A DNA stretch of 64,000 nt from Terfezia claveryi (lineage: Eukaryota; Ascomycota; Pezizomycetes; Pezizales; Pezizaceae): assembly GCA_015179025.1 (NCBI GenBank), contig WHUX01000114.1, positions 1 through 64,000 of the forward strand. The letters run 5' to 3'. Made by a program: the position numbers and the translations under genes. Under the pieces are notes generated by a model that did not search any database, was not told where the DNA came from, and worked only from the letters and a program-made list of their open reading frames with translations. How positions within the stretch are numbered: position 1 is the stretch's first letter; every line of letters starts with the position of its first letter. Of this stretch, positions 44,962 through 57,450 are shown one piece after another.

Positions 44962-47900
44962 ATGGGCGATCGGAAGCAGAAAGATTCCCGTTCGAAGCTC
45001 GAACATCTTCGGGACAGGTTTAGAGAGAGATTCCCCTCTACCAGTAGAAAGAGCGGCAGCAATACTCCAGATCAGCTAGTTGTAACCTCTTCCTCTCAAT
45101 CGCTCGCAGTCCCAGCAAGCGTACTTGCGCGACCTCAGAGTTCGTATTCGGATCCCCCCACCCTGCAAACTCAGAGGCCCTCACTTCATAACCTTGATGC
45201 CGGCGACTCCCCTGCCCCTGGCACACAGGGTTCATCCACCGTATCTGTCAGCGCACCCATCGTTCAAATATCGCATTCATCAGAGGTTTGGACTAAGGCG
45301 TTGGAACTTGCTGAGAAGAAACTCAAGGATAGCAACCTCCCACCACTCAATCTCACGAACCTCACTTCACAATCGGCAGAGGAAAATATTCAGGCTGTTG
45401 TCAAAGCGCTAAATGCTGTACTGGAGGATGATAGGAAAAAAAGGTGGAGCTATACCTGGCGTGGGAAGGAAGTTGTAGTCGTGGAACGTTTGGGGAAAAT
45501 TCTGAAAAACGTGGAGCAATACACAAAGGTCGTGGATATTGCAATACAGAGTAATCCGCAGGTGAGCGCCTTAGTTTGGGCTGGTGTTCGGGGTATCATG
45601 CAGGTTCGTATTAATATGATCGAGACTAATTAATATACACTCTTTGGAGGTCGATTCGCCGGGAATAAGCTGATTCACCGAATAGGTTGCACTGAATCAT
45701 GTAGCATCAATTGAAGGTTTTGAGGTAGCAATAGCGGCGCTCCTGGAAAAGATGTCTATATGCGAGTTTTACGCTGGGATATACATTGGGGTTCCATTGA
45801 CTTCAGGTTCAGCAGCGAATATCTTACAGCGTCAGCGTATGCTAGAATCTGCCTTGCCAGAGCTCTATGCTGCAGTTATTGTGTTTACAGTCAAGGCTCA
45901 TGCTTATTTTGAAGCTAGAGGTATGTGTGCCTTGTGTGAAGTACATTAAGATATCATCGTGTTAAACCAAGATCAGGGCTCAAGAAAGTTACAAACACAT
46001 TGAAGTCATTTGATATTGAATTTCATCCTTTCATTGAAGATATCAACGCAAAAGAGAGGGTCATTCGGGAATGTGCAGATGCTGCTACCATGGAAAAGAT
46101 AAGGAGTATGGTCCTACAAACACTGTTGGATACGTGTGTAATAGGGAAAAATCTAATGCAAGAATACAGTTATTGAAAGTGTTCTTCAGGATATTACGTC
46201 AGAACTGAAACCTTTGGCCAAGTTGAATGGTAGGTGGATCTTCATTAAGCGCCTTTGTAACCTGCCCCGATTACTATACGTCCCGTATATTTCTAAATGG
46301 GGCTATATCTAATAAAGGGATGCTGATGAGAGACTGGATGAACAGAAATATCAACTACAGCTACTCATACACTCAAAGTGGCGGAAGAAATGCGCAATAA
46401 CTCCCAGGGTACCTTTCATATCTCTCGTACCTATATAGGGTTAAGCTGACTTCCCCAGATGAGAGGATACTTGAACTATTGACAATGTTGACCCCATTGG
46501 AGCCACTCAAGAGACACCAGGATGTGAAGATACCTCGTACCAAAAACGCTGCTACATGGCTCCTGAGTTCTAAATCCTTCTGCAACTGGCGAGATAGCAA
46601 CACCATACCGGTTGAAGATTGCATCCGTATTTTCTGCTGTTTTGGGATACCTGGTGCCGGAAAAACTGTGATTAGGTATTGAATCATACATACCTCCAAT
46701 CCCATGCAATATACTATGCTTACGGGGTAATTAACATCTATTTTGCTAACTCATTATATAGCTCTGTTGTGATCGACGAGCTTTATTCCCAATTCCACGA
46801 ATATCCTACTATAGGGATTGCTTGTTTGTACGCCGATTACAAGGACCAAAACAACCAAATCCTAGTACATATCCTTGGGAGCTTTCTGCGCCAGCTTCTA
46901 ACTACTGCGCAAGAAACTATACCAAAAGAATTGATTGAAACGCTTGTCAACATTAAGCGTCAGGGCAGGAAAGTTGCGATGGAAGATATTTTAGCTCTCC
47001 TCAGGATACGGTTAGAGCAGCTCAAGCGTGCATTTATCTGTATAGATGCTGTTGATGAACTAGAACCAAAGGTTCAGCAGCAGCTTCTCGATGTACTTAA
47101 AGAGTTGGGTACTAATTATAATAATACTCGCTTTTTGATCACTGGGCGGGATCATATTGAAAATGAAGTGAAGAAGCGCCTCCAAACCATGCAGCAACAT
47201 AAAATTGTTATTAGCGCTACTCGGCAAGATATGGAAGAATTTCTACGGCAGCAAATTAGGGATGATCCGGATACAGATGCAATGGATGAGAAATTGCAAA
47301 AGGACATTATAGAGGCAATCATTGGGAAGTCTCAGGGAATGTGGGTTATAGAGTTCATTAGCTATATTAGCTGGGATTCATGTGCTAATTTATCTTTCCA
47401 GGTTCCTTCTTTCAGCCTTGCATATCAAAATGGTCCTAGGAATGACTACAAAGTCTAAACGACGGAAAGCGCTGGAAACACTGCCAACTGATCTTTATGA
47501 TTCATTTAAGGGAGTCATTACTAGAATCCGGGAATGCCTCAGCAAGAGCCAGGCTGAGTTGGGCATGCGAGTACTCATGTGGCTTCATTTTGCCTACCGA
47601 CCACTAAAGCTTGCGGAACTTCAACATGCGCTAGCTGTTGAGAAAGGCAATATGGAATTCGATGCAGAAAATATTCCTTCACGGAAAGCCCTACTAGACT
47701 GCTGTCTTGGGTTGGTTATTGTTGATGAAGAAACATTGACAGTACGCTTTGTGCACTACACACTTGAAGAGTACTTCCGCAAATATGCCAGGACAGAATT
47801 CCCAGATGGACACAGTTCTATTGCCGAAAGTTGTTTGACTTACCTTAACTTTGCGGATCTGAGACAGCATTGTAAGGATATTGATAGTCTGAAAGCAAGA

Positions 47901-48752
47901 CTGAATGAATATACATTCTTAGAGTATGCATCTCTTTACTGGGGGACCTATTACAAGCATCAATGCAATGATGGCCTGACAAAACTCGCAAATATGATAC
48001 TGAACCATGAGAGCAACCGCCCACCCTGTTCTTTACAAGCCTTGTATAGGAAGCCTAGATACAGGTTTGCGCAGAGATTTTCAGGGCCCCATGTAGCAGC
48101 ATACTTTGGATTGACTGAAAATATAGCGTATCTCTGTAAAATGGGGTGGAATGTAGAACAGAAAGACGATGATGGCCAAACTCCACTCTCATGGGCGGCT
48201 GAAAAGGGGCATTTGGATGTTGTGCGGCTGCTGATCGAGCGAGATGATGTTGATATCAATGCTAAGACAAATTGGGGGTATACACCCCTCTCATTTGCAG
48301 CTGCGAATGGGCATGAGGCTGTTGTGCGGCTGCTGATCGAGCGAGATGATGTTGATATCAATGCTAAGGACAAAAGGGGGTGGACACCCTTCTCATTGGC
48401 AGCTGCGAATGGGCATGAGGTTGTTGTGCGGCTGCTGATCGAGCGAGATGATGTTGATATCAATCCTAAGGACAATAGGGGGCTGACACCCCTCTCATTG
48501 GCAGCTGTGAATGGGCATGAGGCTGTTGTGCGGCTGCTGATTGAGCGAGATGATGTTGATATCAATGCTAAGGACAAAAGGGGGCTGACACCCCTCTCAT
48601 GGGCAGCTGAGAATGGGCATGAGGCTGTTGTGCGGCTGCTGATTGAGCGAGATGATGTTGATATCAATGCTAAGGACAATATGGGGCTGACACCCCTCTC
48701 ATGGGCAGCTGTGAATAGGCATGAGGCTGTTGTGCGGCTGCTGATTGAGTGA
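44962..48752 (+). CDS. NLR-3: NACHT-ankyrin STAND protein, short and prematurely stopped
   Basis: Exons: 44962-45603, 45686-45920, 45977-46105, 46170-46229, 46346-46408, 46459-46675, 46762-47340 and 47402-48752, coding 1091 residues. The Ser/Pro leader is about 110 residues shorter than in NLR-1 and -4. The DUF7708-like helical domain, one mini-exon unit, NACHT (GIPGAGKT; FICIDAVDEL) and winged-helix-like segment are complete. Only six ankyrin repeats precede the C-terminal NDQRDV segment. The last full repeat contains TGA at 48750-48752, where all sister repeats have CGA in LLIER. Without it the frame would run to the TAG at 48864-48866 (1129 residues). Losing about one repeat may leave a working protein. 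Intron 2 has an in-frame stop in this copy, which supports that it is spliced. Confidence 0.88.
46346..46408 (+). other. Single 63-nt mini-exon of NLR-3
   Basis: Phase-1/phase-1 exon between GATGAACAG and GGTACC, coding a variant of the 21-residue unit (LKVAEEMRNNSQ). Confidence 0.75.
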
Positions 48753-48866
48753 GATGATGTTGATATCAATGCTAAGGACAAAAGGGGGCTGACACCCCTC
48801 TCATGGGCAGCTGAGAATGGGCATGAGGCTGTTGTGCGGTTGCTGAATGATCAACGTGATGTATAG
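48753..48866 (+). pseudogene. Stranded C-terminal end of NLR-3
   Basis: In frame after the TGA at 48750, this codes the rest of the repeat, one more half repeat and LLNDQRDV before TAG, matching the end of the other NLRs. Confidence 0.85.
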
Positions 48867-49370
48867 GCAAAATTGAACCAGCTTCTTCGTTTCTGCGAGA
48901 TACCACGAGCGATGCTGTTCTGGTTGCGGGTGATGGTACCAGTGATGCTGGTCAAAGCGAGGACGCGGAATCCTGAGTATTCCTATACTGATGTATCTAT
49001 TTATTTCTGAGTCCGTATGATCGAACCTTTTTCCCATATATCGAACATGATCACATGAATTTATCTACTGATGCGCTGTATTTATTTTCATATTCTATTC
49101 GGGTTTGGTTGGGGTGGACCTCTCGGGGTCATCTGAGCCGTGCCAGTTAAATCTCCGGAAAGGATTGTTGGCCGCAAGATATATGAAATTCTATAACGCC
49201 AGTATTGTTAAGTTCCCAGGCCCATGGCAGAAGATTTGTAACTGCGCCCAGTCATGACCTAAGTCGATCGAGAGTATAGACTTATTTTTAAAAAAAAATA
49301 ATAATAATAAAAATGAAAAATAAAAATTTGTAACTACAAATATAATGAGTATTTTTTTGCCAAAGTTGAT
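48867..49370 (+). other. Conserved NLR 3' flank after NLR-3
   Basis: GCGGAATCCTGAGTATT, CTGATGTATCTATTTATTTC and GCCAGTTAAATCTCCGGAAA match the other cassettes. It is followed by an AT-rich run near 49285-49330. Confidence 0.75.
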
Positions 49371-51095
49371 CTAGGCCTACTACGGCTGTTTCTTCTTACC
49401 CCGTAGTGATAAATTGGTACTTAGGTATAAGTATCAAGTAAATCGAGGGCGTAGAAGCAAAGGATTTGGTGGGAGGGGGGAAAAATCCGTTCTGTGTATG
49501 TGGGAGAGACCCAGAATGCGTCTCATCTGCTAGAGGTGGGGGTTGGGCTGAGGCTGGATAATCCGGACCCGTTTCCGGGGATGCGGTCCTTCCTCATAGT
49601 TAGATTAACTTGTATACACAAAATAAGTTATTAAAAATAAAAATTAAGTATAAAGGAAATGGAAGCCGAGGGACGCTATACTAGAGAGGAAGGGGATAAA
49701 GGACTAGCGGAGGATTAAAGGATACAAGACTTGATGTAATATAGACGAAGGAATGACATGAACTTCACCTCGGGATATAATCCAGGTGATGAGCCCGGTT
49801 GCGTATGCTACGCTTTCTTTTTAAAATCACCACTTCTTCTTCTTTATTTCTTTTCCTTTACACTCTTCCAGTAAAGCTCATGCCGGTTTTAACTACAGTT
49901 CAATGGCTATTATCGCTATCTAATGCATGATCTGATCTCCAATTGTATATATATAAACTCACAGAGGCATGACGCAGTGGCAAATTCTTTACTTTACGGT
50001 TTCTGAATGGCCAAGGTGTAAGCAAAGTTTACTTACTTAAATTCAGTGAGAGCCCGAGTATTGGTAACTCGTTTTGCCAAAACCTTCTTGAATTTGTTTT
50101 TATTCCTTTAATTACCCACATTAAGCAGGAGCTATGCGCCAGAAGGAGCAGCTACCGGTATGCCATATGGCGGCCATCAGCAGCCTATTCTTTGAATTAT
50201 CGTCAATCACACCCTGGAGTCACTTATTAGAACTAGAGGTTCTTTGAAAATACTCGAATAAGGCCATCAAATGGTCCCTGTTTTCATTGCTTTCACTTCT
50301 ATGTTCTCCTAAGATAATATCAATAATGGCCCCTTAATCCAGCGTAAATAATTGGACAACAGGCCCAATCGGGCTATGGCGATAGAAGCCCATTCTTTCT
50401 TAGTCATTCTTTCTCTTCCCTTTGCGATTTCCTCTTAGTAATGTATGCTTCATCCTCTGAATCAACCAACCCGGTTCTCTATGAGTGGGCTCAGAGTGAG
50501 TATCTTCATCACTGCTAGAACCTCCGCTCTCTTCCTACACCTCTGCCATCCTCTTCTGCAGTTGGGAGGGTAGGTATTGGTAGCTGTTATGGCTGTTTGT
50601 TGTCTACGCTAGGGATAGCCAACTGTTTGGTGTTGTTCTTGCCAATTTCCCCTGCGGTTCCAATCGTAGGTGACCCAAAGTCTTGCACTACTCAAACTGT
50701 CAAAAAAAGCGGTGGGCAATAATTGTTAAACTCTGTAGTTTTGCTCGGATTATCAAAAAAATTAGATATCTGTAATGCAACTTGCTCCACTCTATCGATT
50801 TCTGTTTTCTCCGACATCGAAAACGATCGACAAGCTGGCCTGTCCTGCACGATTGTTGTCATTCGAAAAGAGCTTGTTAGAAGGTCTGCTGTATGTATGA
50901 TCTTGCCATTCGTCATGATCGTGAACAAGAGAAGAGAAGAGAAGAAAAGGTGTGATTGGAATTCAAGTCAGTAATTCAAGGTATAAAGGTACCACGTCCG
51001 TATAGAAAAGGGGTTACGTGCGACTGCAGCCGCAGTGACAGCCTCATTCGCTGAAACACCTGCTGCTGCTGCAATCCACCTAGGTACAGTACGTG
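49371..51095. other. Spacer with LINE remnant and shared NLR flank
   Basis: 49420-49600 matches 57050-57440 (AAGTATCAAGTAAATCGAGG; GGAGAGACCCAGAATGCG), including a decayed LINE zinc-knuckle region. Later parts (near 49970 and 50170) also match the region after NLR-4 (57545, 57950). The minus strand at 50928-50692 is open for 78 codons (MFTIMTNGKIIHTADLLTSS...), with no family recognised. No other gene is seen. Confidence 0.5.
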
Positions 51096-51218
51096 CTGTG
51101 CTGGTTCTTTAACCCCACTTATACTCTTGTGTGTCGGTCGTATCCAACTTCTACTCCGCATCTACACATAATCTCGGCACCAAACTACAATTGACACACC
51201 GAGGAGAGAACACCGAAT
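51096..51218 (+). promoter_or_regulatory. Conserved leader upstream of NLR-4
   Basis: Shares CTTTAACCCCACTTATACTC, CTACTCCGCATCTACACATA and the GAACACCGAATATGGG start context with the paralogues. Confidence 0.6.
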
Positions 51219-54200
51219 ATGGGCGACCGGAAGAATAAAGAATCCCGTTCGAAGCCCGCTCCTGACCCGCAGCTGGTGCAATCTTCGCCCACTACGCCTC
51301 TCGGACGTCTTTGGGACACATTTAAAGGGAGATCCCCGTCCACCAGTAGAAAGCGCGGCAGCAATACCCCAGATCAGCTAGTTGTAACCTCTTCCTCACA
51401 ATCGCTCGCAGTCCCAGCAAACGTACTTGCGCGACCTCACAGTTCGTATTCAGGTTCCTCCTCCCTACAAGCGCATAACCCTATTGTGCCCTTCGGCGGC
51501 CACGGTTTACCTTCCTCATCCAAGTCCGGCGGCGTACCATTCGTTCCAATATTGAATTCTCCACCCCCTAGCTATGGAATAGTGCGTCGCAACAGTACCC
51601 CGGATCAGCCAACTCAATCGCTCGCTGTCCACAGTTCGTATTCAGATTCCTCCGCCGTGCCCACTCAGAGACCCTTACTTCAGAAGCTATCACTGCCAAC
51701 TGATGCCGGAGGCTCCCCTTCCTCTGGCGCACAGGGTTCATCCACCATATCTGTCAGCGCACCCATCGTTCAAATATCGCATTCTCAGGCCTCGGCTGAA
51801 ATCGTTGTGCAAGCAGCAGCACCTCCTCAAACGAAATTAGGATCACAGGTTTGGGCTAAGGCGTTGGAACTTGCTGAGAAGAAACTTAACGATAACAACC
51901 TCCCACCACTCAATCTCACGAACCTCACCTCACAATCGGCAGAGGAAAATATTGAGGCTGTTGTCAAAGCGCTGAATGCTGTACAGGAGGATGATAAGAA
52001 AAAAAGGTGGAGCTATACCTGGCGTGGGAAGGAAGTTGTAGTCGTGGAACGTTTGGGAAAAATTCTGAAAAATGTGGAGCAATTCACAAAGGTTGTGGAT
52101 ATTGCAATACAGAGTAATCCGCAGGTGAGCGCCTTAGTGTGGGCTGGTGTTCGGGCTATCATGCAGGTTCGTATTAATATACACTCTTTGGAGGTCGATT
52201 CAGCTGATTCACTGAATAGGTCGCACTGAACCATGTACAAGCAATTGAAGGTTTTGAGGTAGCAATAGCGGTGCTCCTGGAAAAGATGTCTATATGCGAG
52301 TTTTACGCTGGGATATACATTGGGGTTCCATTGACTTCAGGTTCAGCAGCGAATATCTTACAGCGTCATCGTATGCTAGAATCTGCCTTACCGGAGCTCT
52401 ATGCTGCAGTCATTGTGTTTACAGTCAAGGCTCGTGCTTATTTTGAAGCTAGAGGTATGTGTGCCTTATGTGAAGTACATATAAGATATCATTGTGCTAA
52501 ACCAAGATCAGGGCTCAAGAAAGTTACAAACACATTGAAGTCATTTGATATTGAATTTCATTTTTTCATTGAAGACATCAACGCAAAAGAGAGGGTCATT
52601 CGGGAATGTGCAGATGCTGCTACTATGGAAAAGATAAGGAGTATGGTCCTACAAACACTGTTGGATACGTGTGTAATAGGGAAAAATCTAATGCAAGAAT
52701 ACAGTTATTGAAAGTGTTCTTCAGGATATTACGTCAGAATTAAAACCTTTGGCCAAGTTGAATGGTAGGTGGATACTTTTTTATGCGCTTTTTCAAACCT
52801 GCCCCATTACCGCCTAGTTTTTATTCACCGGAATTTTTCAATATATGTGAAAACGGGATGCTGATGAGACTGTATGAACAGATATATCAACTACAGCTAC
52901 TCACAATCTGAAAGTGACTGAAGAAATCCGCAATAACACACAGGGTACCTTTAGAACCCCTCGTACCTATATAAGGTTAAACTAAATAAGGAATGCTGAT
53001 GAGACTGGATGAACAGAAATATCGTCTACAGCTACTCACACACTCAAAGTGACCGAAGAAATCCGCAATAACACTCAGGGTACCTTTAAAATCCCTCGTA
53101 CCTACATAGGATTTAGCTGAATAAGGAACGCTGATGAGACGGTATCAACAGACATATCAACTACAGCTACTCACAATCTCAAAGTGACTGAAGAAATCCG
53201 CAATAACTCTCAAGGTACCTTTCAAATCTCTCTTAAACCTATATAGGGTTAAGCTGACTTCTCCAGATGACAGGATACTTGAACTATTGACAATGTTATC
53301 CCCATTGGAGCCACTCAAGAGACACCAGGATGTGAAGATGCCTCGTACCAAAAATTCTGCTGCATGGCTCCTGAGTTCTGAATCTTTCTGCAAATGGCGA
53401 GATAGCAACACCATACCAGTCGAAGATTGCATCCGTGTTTTCTGCTGTTTTGGGATACCCGGTGCTGGAAAAACCGTGATTAGGTATTGAATCATATATA
53501 CCAGGTAATCTATTCTGCTAACTCATAACGTAGCTCTGTTGTGATTGATGAGCTTTATTCTCAATTCCATGAATATTCTAGTATAGGGATTGCTTGTTTG
53601 TACGCCGATTACAAGGACCAAAACAACCAAATCCTAGTGCATATCCTTGGATGCTTTCTGCGCCAGCTTCTAACTACTGCACAAGAAATCATACCAAAAG
53701 AAATACTTGAAAGGCTTGTGAAGATTAAGCGTCAGGGCAGGAAAGTTGCAATAGAAGATATTTTAACTCTCCTCAGGATACAGTTACAACAGCTCAAGTG
53801 TGCATTCATCTGCATAGATGCTGTTGATGAACTACAACCAAAGGTTCAGCAGCATCTTCTCAATGTGCTTAAAGAGTTGGGTACTAATCATAATAATACT
53901 CGCTTTTTTATCACTGGGCGGGATCATATTGAAAATGAAGTGAAGAAGCGCCTCCAAACCATGCAGCAGCATAAAATTGTTATTAGTGCCACTCGACAAG
54001 ATATGGAAGAATTTCTACGGCAGCAAATCCGAGATGATCTGGACACAGATGCAATGGATGAGGTATTGCAAAAGGATATTATAGAGGCAATCATTGGGAA
54101 GTCTCAGGGAATGTGGGTTATAGAGTTCATTAGCTATATTTGCTCAGTACTGATTAATCTTTCTAGGTTTCTTCTTTCCGCCTTGCACATCAAAATGGTC

Positions 54201-56519
54201 TTAGGAATGACTACAAAGTCAAAACGACGGAAAGCACTGGGAACACTGCCAACTGATCTTTATGATTCATTTAAGGGTGTTATTACTAGAATCCGGGAAT
54301 GCCTCAGCAAGAGTCAGGCTGAGTTGGGCATGCGAGTACTCATGTGGCTTCATTTTGCCTACCAACCACTAGAACTTGCGGAACTTCAACATGCGCTAGC
54401 TGTTGAGAAGGGTGATATGGAATTCGATCCGGAAAATATTCCTTCACGGAAAGCTCTACTAGACTGCTGTCTTGGATTGGTTATTTTGGATGAAGAGACA
54501 TTCACAGTACGCTTTATGCACTACACACTTGAAGAGTACTTCTGCAAATATGCCGGGACAGAATTCCCAGATGGACACAGTTCTATCGCCGAAAGTTGTT
54601 TGACTTACCTTAACTTTGCAAATCTGAGACAGCATTGTGAGAATGATTTTAGTCTGATTGCAAAGCTGGAGAAATATACATTCTTAGAGTATGCATCACT
54701 TTATTGGGGGACCCATTACAAGCATCAATGCAACGATGGCCTGACAAAACTCGCAAATATGATACTGAACCATGAGAGCTACTGCTCACCCTGTTCTATA
54801 CAAGCTTTGTATTGGAGCCTTTTAGGCTGGAGGGCGACGAGATTTTCAGGGCCCCATGTAGCAGCATACTTTGGATTGACTGAAAATATGGCGTATCTCT
54901 GTAAGAAGGGGACGAATGTAGAGCAGGAAGATGATGGTGGCCTGACCCCGCTCTCATGGGCGGCTGTGAATGGGCATGAGGATGTTGTGCGGCTGCTGAT
55001 TGAGCGAGATGATGTTGATATCAATGCTAAGACAAATCGGGGGCAGACACCTCTCTCATTTGCAGCTACGAATGGGCATGAGGCTGTTGTGCGGCTGCTG
55101 ATCGAGCTCGATGTTGATATCAATGCTAAGACCAATAACGGGCGGACATCCCTCTCATTTGCTGCTGCAAATAGGCATGAGGCTGTTGTGCGGCTGCTGA
55201 TCGACCGAGATGATATTGATGTCAATGCTAAGGACGAGCATGGGCGGACACCCATGTCATGGGCAGCTGAGAAGGGGCATGAGAAGGTTGTGCAGCTGCT
55301 AATTGAGCGAGATGATATTGATGTCAATGCTAAGGACGAGCATGGGCGGACACCCATGTCATGGGCAGCTGAGAAGGGGCATGAGAAGGTTATGCAGCTG
55401 CTAATTGAGCGAGATGATGTTGATATCAATGCTAAGGACGAGCTTGGGCGGACACCCCTCTCATTGGCAGCTGCGAATGGGCGTGAGGCTGTTGTGCGGC
55501 TGCTAATCGAGCGAAATGACATTGATATCAATGCTAAGGACGAGCATGGGCGCATTGGATGGACACCCCTGTCATGGGCAGCTAGGGATGGACATGAGGC
55601 TGTTGTGCGGTTGCTGATCGAGCGAAATGATATTGACATCAACGCTAGGGACAGGTGGGGGCAGACACCCATCTCACTTGCAGTTTGGAATGGGCATGAG
55701 GATATTGTGCGGCTACTGATCGAGAGAGCTGATGTTAATATCCATGTTAAGGACCACCATGGGCGGACACTCCTCTCATTGGCAGCTAGAAATGGGCATA
55801 TGAAGGTTGTGCAGCTGCTGCTCCAGCAAGATGATGATGTTTATATCCATGTTAAGGACAACAGTGGGCAGACACCCCTTTCATTGGCAGCTAGTATGGG
55901 GCATAAGAAGGTTGTGCAGCTGCTAATCGAGCGAGATGATGTTGATATCAATGCTAAGGACGAGCTTGGGCGGACACCCCTCTCATTGGCAGCTGCGAAT
56001 GGGCATGAGGCTGTTGTGCGGCTGCTGATTGAGCGAGATGTTGTTGATATCAATGCTAAAGACGATGAATATGCGAAAACACCGCTCTCATTGGCAGCTG
56101 AGAAGGGGCATCAGAAGGTTGTGCAGCTGCTAATTGAACGAGATGATGTTGATATCAATGCTAAGGACGAGCTTGGGCGGACACCCTTCTTATGGGCAGC
56201 TGCGAATGGGCATAAGGCTGTTGTGCGGCTGCTAATCGAGAGAGATGATGTTGATATCAATGCTAAGGACGAGCTTGGGCGGACACCCTTCTTATGGGCA
56301 GCTGCGAATGGGCGTGAGGCTGTTGTGCGGCTGCTAATCGAGCGAGATGTTGATATCAATGCTAAGGACAAGCATGGGCGGACACCCCTGTCATGGGCAG
56401 CTAGGTATAGACATGGGGCTGTTGTGCGGTTGCTGAATGATCAACGTGATGTAGGCAAAATTGTACCAGTTTCCTCGTTTGTGGGATACCACGAGGGTCG
56501 ACGCTATGGCTGCGGGTGA
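51219..56519 (+). CDS. NLR-4: NACHT-ankyrin STAND protein, apparently intact
   Basis: Exons: 51219-52166, 52220-52454, 52512-52640, 52705-52764, 52882-52944, 53017-53079, 53152-53214, 53267-53483, 53534-54112 and 54167-56519; 1569 residues with no lesion. Order: Ser/Pro-rich leader (MGDRKNKESRSK), DUF7708-like helical domain with SALVWAGVRAIM, three 21-residue mini-exon units, NACHT with GIPGAGKT and FICIDAVDEL, winged-helix-like segment, then 14 complete ankyrin repeats that are more diverse than in the paralogues. By family knowledge, NACHT binds ATP/GTP and oligomerises when the ankyrin array senses a ligand; the ligand and output are unknown. The last intron (54113-54166) is 54 bp without a stop, so retention would add 18 residues. 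A 2-bp deletion near the end removes the usual stop, adding about 20 residues (GKIVPVSSFVGYHEG...). Confidence 0.92.
52882..53214 (+). repeat. Three tandem 63-nt mini-exons in NLR-4
   Basis: Exons 52882-52944, 53017-53079 and 53152-53214, all 63 nt and phase 1/1, separated by two 72-bp introns with the same GTACCTTT start and GCTGATGAGAC-to-CAACAG or GAACAG end. The duplicated module is about 135 bp of exon plus intron. The peptide core LKVTEEIRNNTQ or NSQ is kept, with mostly silent changes. Confidence 0.78.
54950..56440 (+). repeat. Ankyrin-coding array of NLR-4
   Basis: 14 full repeats, with more variation than in NLR-1 or -2 (KVVQLL alongside AVVRLL; repeat 6 is 37 residues and repeats 2 and 14 are 33). 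Adjacent pairs 3-4 and 12-13 are near-identical. Confidence 0.9.
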
Positions 56520-57130
56520 GGGTACCAGTTTTTCTGGTCAAAGCAAGGATGCGGAATCCTGAGTATTCCTATACTGATGTATCTATTTATTTCTGAGTCC
56601 TTGCAAGTATATCTTCCTATAGTATCGAATATGATCATATGAATTTATGTCCTAACGTGTGGCTGTATTCCCGTAGCATTTCTTATAAGTGATGCAAAAG
56701 TTGACTTGATTGGTACTTTTTCTGCATTACACCAGTAGGACTGCTCTTAGGCCTTAGCGCAGAGAATCAAAGCTAATTCTTTTTCAAAAAAAAAAAATAA
56801 TTCAGTGCTCGTATTCAAGTTATGGCGAGAGACCGCGTCTTGGACCAAGTCCGTATCTAAAGCTGAATTGTAGCGGGTGCCAGTAAATTTCCGGAACTGC
56901 AGGATATATAAAATGCTATAACGCCAGTATATATTGTTAAATTCTCAGGCTCATAGCAGACAGTCAAAGATTTGTAATCACAAATATAACGGAGTATTTT
57001 TAGCCAGAGTTGATGTAGGACTACTACGGCTGTTTTTCTTCTTACTCCGTACTGCTAAATTGGTGGCTATAAGTATCAAGTAAATCGAGGCCCGCAGAGG
57101 GCATAGACGCAAAAGATTTGGATTTGGGGG
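56520..57130 (+). other. Conserved NLR 3' flank after NLR-4
   Basis: GCGGAATCCTGAGTATT, CCTATAGTATCGAATATGAT, GAGACCGCGTCTTGGACCAA and TCATAGCAGACAGTC match the other cassettes. No gene. Confidence 0.75.
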
Positions 57131-57450
57131 GGGAGAATCCGTGCTGTGTATTTGGAGAGACCCAGAATGCGGCTCATCTGCTAGAGTGTGCGTGGGTTGG
57201 GGACGGAGCTGGCAGGTCTTGGGAGAAGGCGGAGAGAAAATAGGGAGAAGGCGGAGACAAAATAGGAATGGTGCGAGAAGGTGTTGGAGGCCCTGCGGGT
57301 CAAGGGTTAAAGGGGTGGGGGATGGAGGGTGATATCTATGTATCTAATTCAAATTCTTTCAGGGGTGGGGGTCAGGGTTCGTCCTGAGGCTGGATAATCC
57401 ACCGGACCCGTTTCCGGGGATGTTCATAAAGTTATTAGAAATTAAAATAA
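57131..57450 (+). mobile_element. LINE zinc-knuckle relic (third family)
   Basis: The plus strand reads PCCVFGETQNAAHLLECAW then GDGAGRSWEKAE, the pattern of the C-terminal knuckle of another Tad/I-type LINE (GETQ...HLLxC...GRxWE). It ends in a stop, and nothing upstream is coding. A matching, shorter relic is at 49480-49600. Confidence 0.5.

Noticed and set aside
46679..46761. Met at 46679 as a start of a separate NACHT protein
   Set aside because: It lies inside the intron after the P-loop (46676-46761); the paralogues show the same intron.
57141..57332. 63-codon plus-strand gene
   Set aside because: The neighbouring frame reads a LINE zinc knuckle; this one is a shadow of the relic.
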